A stretch of DNA of 7,026 nt from Candidatus Fermentibacteraceae bacterium (GTDB lineage: Bacteria > Fermentibacterota > Fermentibacteria > Fermentibacterales > JCC-6), in contig JAUVJW010000099.1 of the NCBI GenBank assembly GCA_030596465.1, positions 1 through 7,026 of the forward strand, given 5' to 3'. Under the pieces are notes generated by a model that ran no database searches, was not told the DNA's origin, and worked only from the letters and a program-made list of their open reading frames with translations. Of the stretch, positions 6,180 through 7,026 are shown one piece after another (within the stretch, counting starts at the first letter, position 1; every line of letters begins with the position of its first letter). A program made the position numbers and the translations under genes.

Positions 6180-6848
6180 ATGTCTACAAGCGCTAACATA
6201 GAGAGCAGAAAACAGTCCGCACTCGGCCTTGAGTGGGGAATTGTTGTTGCCCTTGCGTTTCTGATAATCTTCTTCGAGTTTATTCCTGCCAGTGAACTGG
6301 GCAGGCTGTCTACTCGAACTTCAGATTCCCAGATGGAGGCCGTTGAGGCCGACATTGCCTTCGACGATGATGTTGAAGAACAGGAAGAAGAAGTTGAAGA
6401 AGAAGCAGATGATATGGAGCAGGAAACTGACGAAATAATTGAAGAGCTTGACATTACGCTGTCACTCAGCGAAGACACGGAAGGGCTTGAAGAAGCCTTG
6501 ACCATTGATCAGAGTGATGAGCTTGCCGACATGGGATCATCTGAAGAAATGGGGCCGCCACGGTTTATGGCCGTGGAGGTTGTTCCTGTTTGTACCTACA
6601 GGCCGGCCGCTACATATCCTGAGCTGGCCAGCATGGCCGGTGTTGAGGGTCTGGTAACACTCTGGATCTATGTAAAACCGGATGGTACCGTGGCGGATGT
6701 TCAGCTATACAACTCCAGTGGAGTAGGCAGTCTTGATCAGGCCGCCATGTCGGCAGCGTGGAATACACGCTGGTCGCCCGCACGGAACAACGGTGTAGCC
6801 GTTGGTGTGTGGACTTCACTGGGTTATAACTTTGAGTTATCTAACTAG
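6180..6848 (+). CDS. tonB: TonB-family energy transducer with acidic, proline-free linker
   Basis: TonB transmits force from ExbB/ExbD to the plug of outer-membrane receptors. The protein has 222 residues. A cytoplasmic tail is followed by one membrane anchor (about 17-36, WGIVVALAFLIIFFEFIP), a periplasmic linker (37-127) and a TonB C-terminal domain (about 140-222). The domain is recognised by TYPELASMAGVEGLVTLWIY, VKPDGTVADVQL, SSGVGSLDQAA and the W-P pair (198-200). Between residues 47 and 127 there is no Lys, Arg or His and 35 Asp/Glu, and no proline occurs between P36 and P126. E. coli-type TonB has a proline-rich Glu-Pro/Lys-Pro linker instead. The anchor also lacks the SxxxH motif. 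GGAGG (6171-6175) precedes the ATG by four bases, and the gap to exbD is 10 bases. The stop is TAG. Confidence 0.92.
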   Translation: MSTSANIESRKQSALGLEWGIVVALAFLIIFFEFIPASELGRLSTRTSDSQMEAVEADIAFDDDVEEQEEEVEEEADDMEQETDEIIEELDITLSLSEDTEGLEEALTIDQSDELADMGSSEEMGPPRFMAVEVVPVCTYRPAATYPELASMAGVEGLVTLWIYVKPDGTVADVQLYNSSGVGSLDQAAMSAAWNTRWSPARNNGVAVGVWTSLGYNFELSN

Positions 6849-6849
6849 G

Positions 6850-6873
6850 GTGTGGCATATGGGTATGACACAC
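6850..6873 (+). promoter_or_regulatory. Imperfect palindrome between tonB and the next gene
   Basis: GTGTG (6850-6854) pairs with CACAC (6869-6873) and CATA (6856-6859) with TATG (6864-6867). One G-A mismatch interrupts the stem and the loop is four bases. No T run follows on this strand, so it does not look like a terminator. It could be an operator or an RNA hairpin that lowers expression of the last gene. Confidence 0.3.
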
Positions 6874-6922
6874 AATACAAAAAGGATCCGAACCGCTATT
6901 AAAAGCAGGTTTGGAAAAAGAC

Positions 6923-6930
6923 AGGAGGTG
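6923..6930 (+). promoter_or_regulatory. Strong ribosome binding site for the last gene
   Basis: AGGAGGTG is nearly full anti-SD complement. Its core is eight bases from GTG at 6934 and 14 bases from ATG at 6940. In the five other genes of this window with a visible start the same distance is 7-12, which favours the GTG. Confidence 0.65.
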
Positions 6931-6933
6931 GAA

Positions 6934-7026
6934 GTGAGTATGAGGAATACCAGGCGAAGTCGCGGGTTCCTTGCACTCGCCGTGCTTGCACTCTTCGTGT
7001 TTGTTGGCACGGGCCTCGCAAGAGAG
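6934..7026 (+). CDS. Exported protein of unknown function, 5' part (runs off window)
   Basis: Only 31 codons are visible. They encode a clear signal peptide: a basic start (RNTRRSR), a hydrophobic core (FLALAVLALFVFVGTG) and a likely signal-peptidase site after GLA. The product is therefore exported to the periplasm or outer membrane. GTG at 6934 is preferred by SD spacing; ATG at 6940 would give the same mature protein. Two in-frame ATGs further up (6859 and 6865) lack an SD site. The gene follows tonB by 85 bases with no clear terminator between, so it may belong to the same operon and act with the receptor. Its family cannot be told from this part. Confidence 0.7.
   Translation, partial: MSMRNTRRSRGFLALAVLALFVFVGTGLARE

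Overview
The window looks like a piece of chromosome from a Gram-negative (double-membrane) bacterium. It encodes outer-membrane beta-barrel proteins, signal peptides, a TonB-dependent receptor (TBDR) and an ExbB/ExbD/TonB energising complex, all on the + strand behind good Shine-Dalgarno (SD) sites. A carboxypeptidase-regulatory-like domain in front of the receptor plug, two ExbD genes and an acidic, proline-free TonB linker point towards the FCB group or a neighbouring candidate phylum. That placement is inference from style, not from a marker gene.

Layout. Positions 1-857 hold the 3' end of a gene for a probable outer-membrane barrel protein whose start lies outside the window. Positions 858-1296 hold no convincing gene. 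They contain a weak terminator-like hairpin (about 1009-1060), a good sigma70-type promoter (1084-1112) and a structured leader with three hairpins ending just before the receptor's ribosome binding site. Positions 1297-4062 encode a 921-residue TBDR starting at GTG. Close behind follow exbB (4107-4946), a long exbD (4959-5705), a normal-length exbD (5705-6169, overlapping by one base) and tonB (6180-6848). A further gene for a protein with a signal peptide starts at 6934 and runs off the end.

How they work together. ExbB and ExbD use the proton gradient in the inner membrane to drive TonB, whose C-terminal domain pulls on the plug of the receptor to import a substrate. Here a receptor and a full set of motor genes lie in one apparent operon, so the set is probably dedicated to this receptor. 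The substrate cannot be read from the sequence.

The most striking point is an in-frame TAG at 4635-4637 in the middle of exbB. Reading continues in the same frame into perfectly conserved ExbB sequence, including the conserved pore residues. TAG is the normal stop of three other genes here, so a point mutation or a sequencing error is more likely than genetic recoding. Other unusual points are the roughly 110-residue insertion in the first ExbD, the pairing of two different ExbDs, and the strongly acidic periplasmic segments of both ExbB and TonB.
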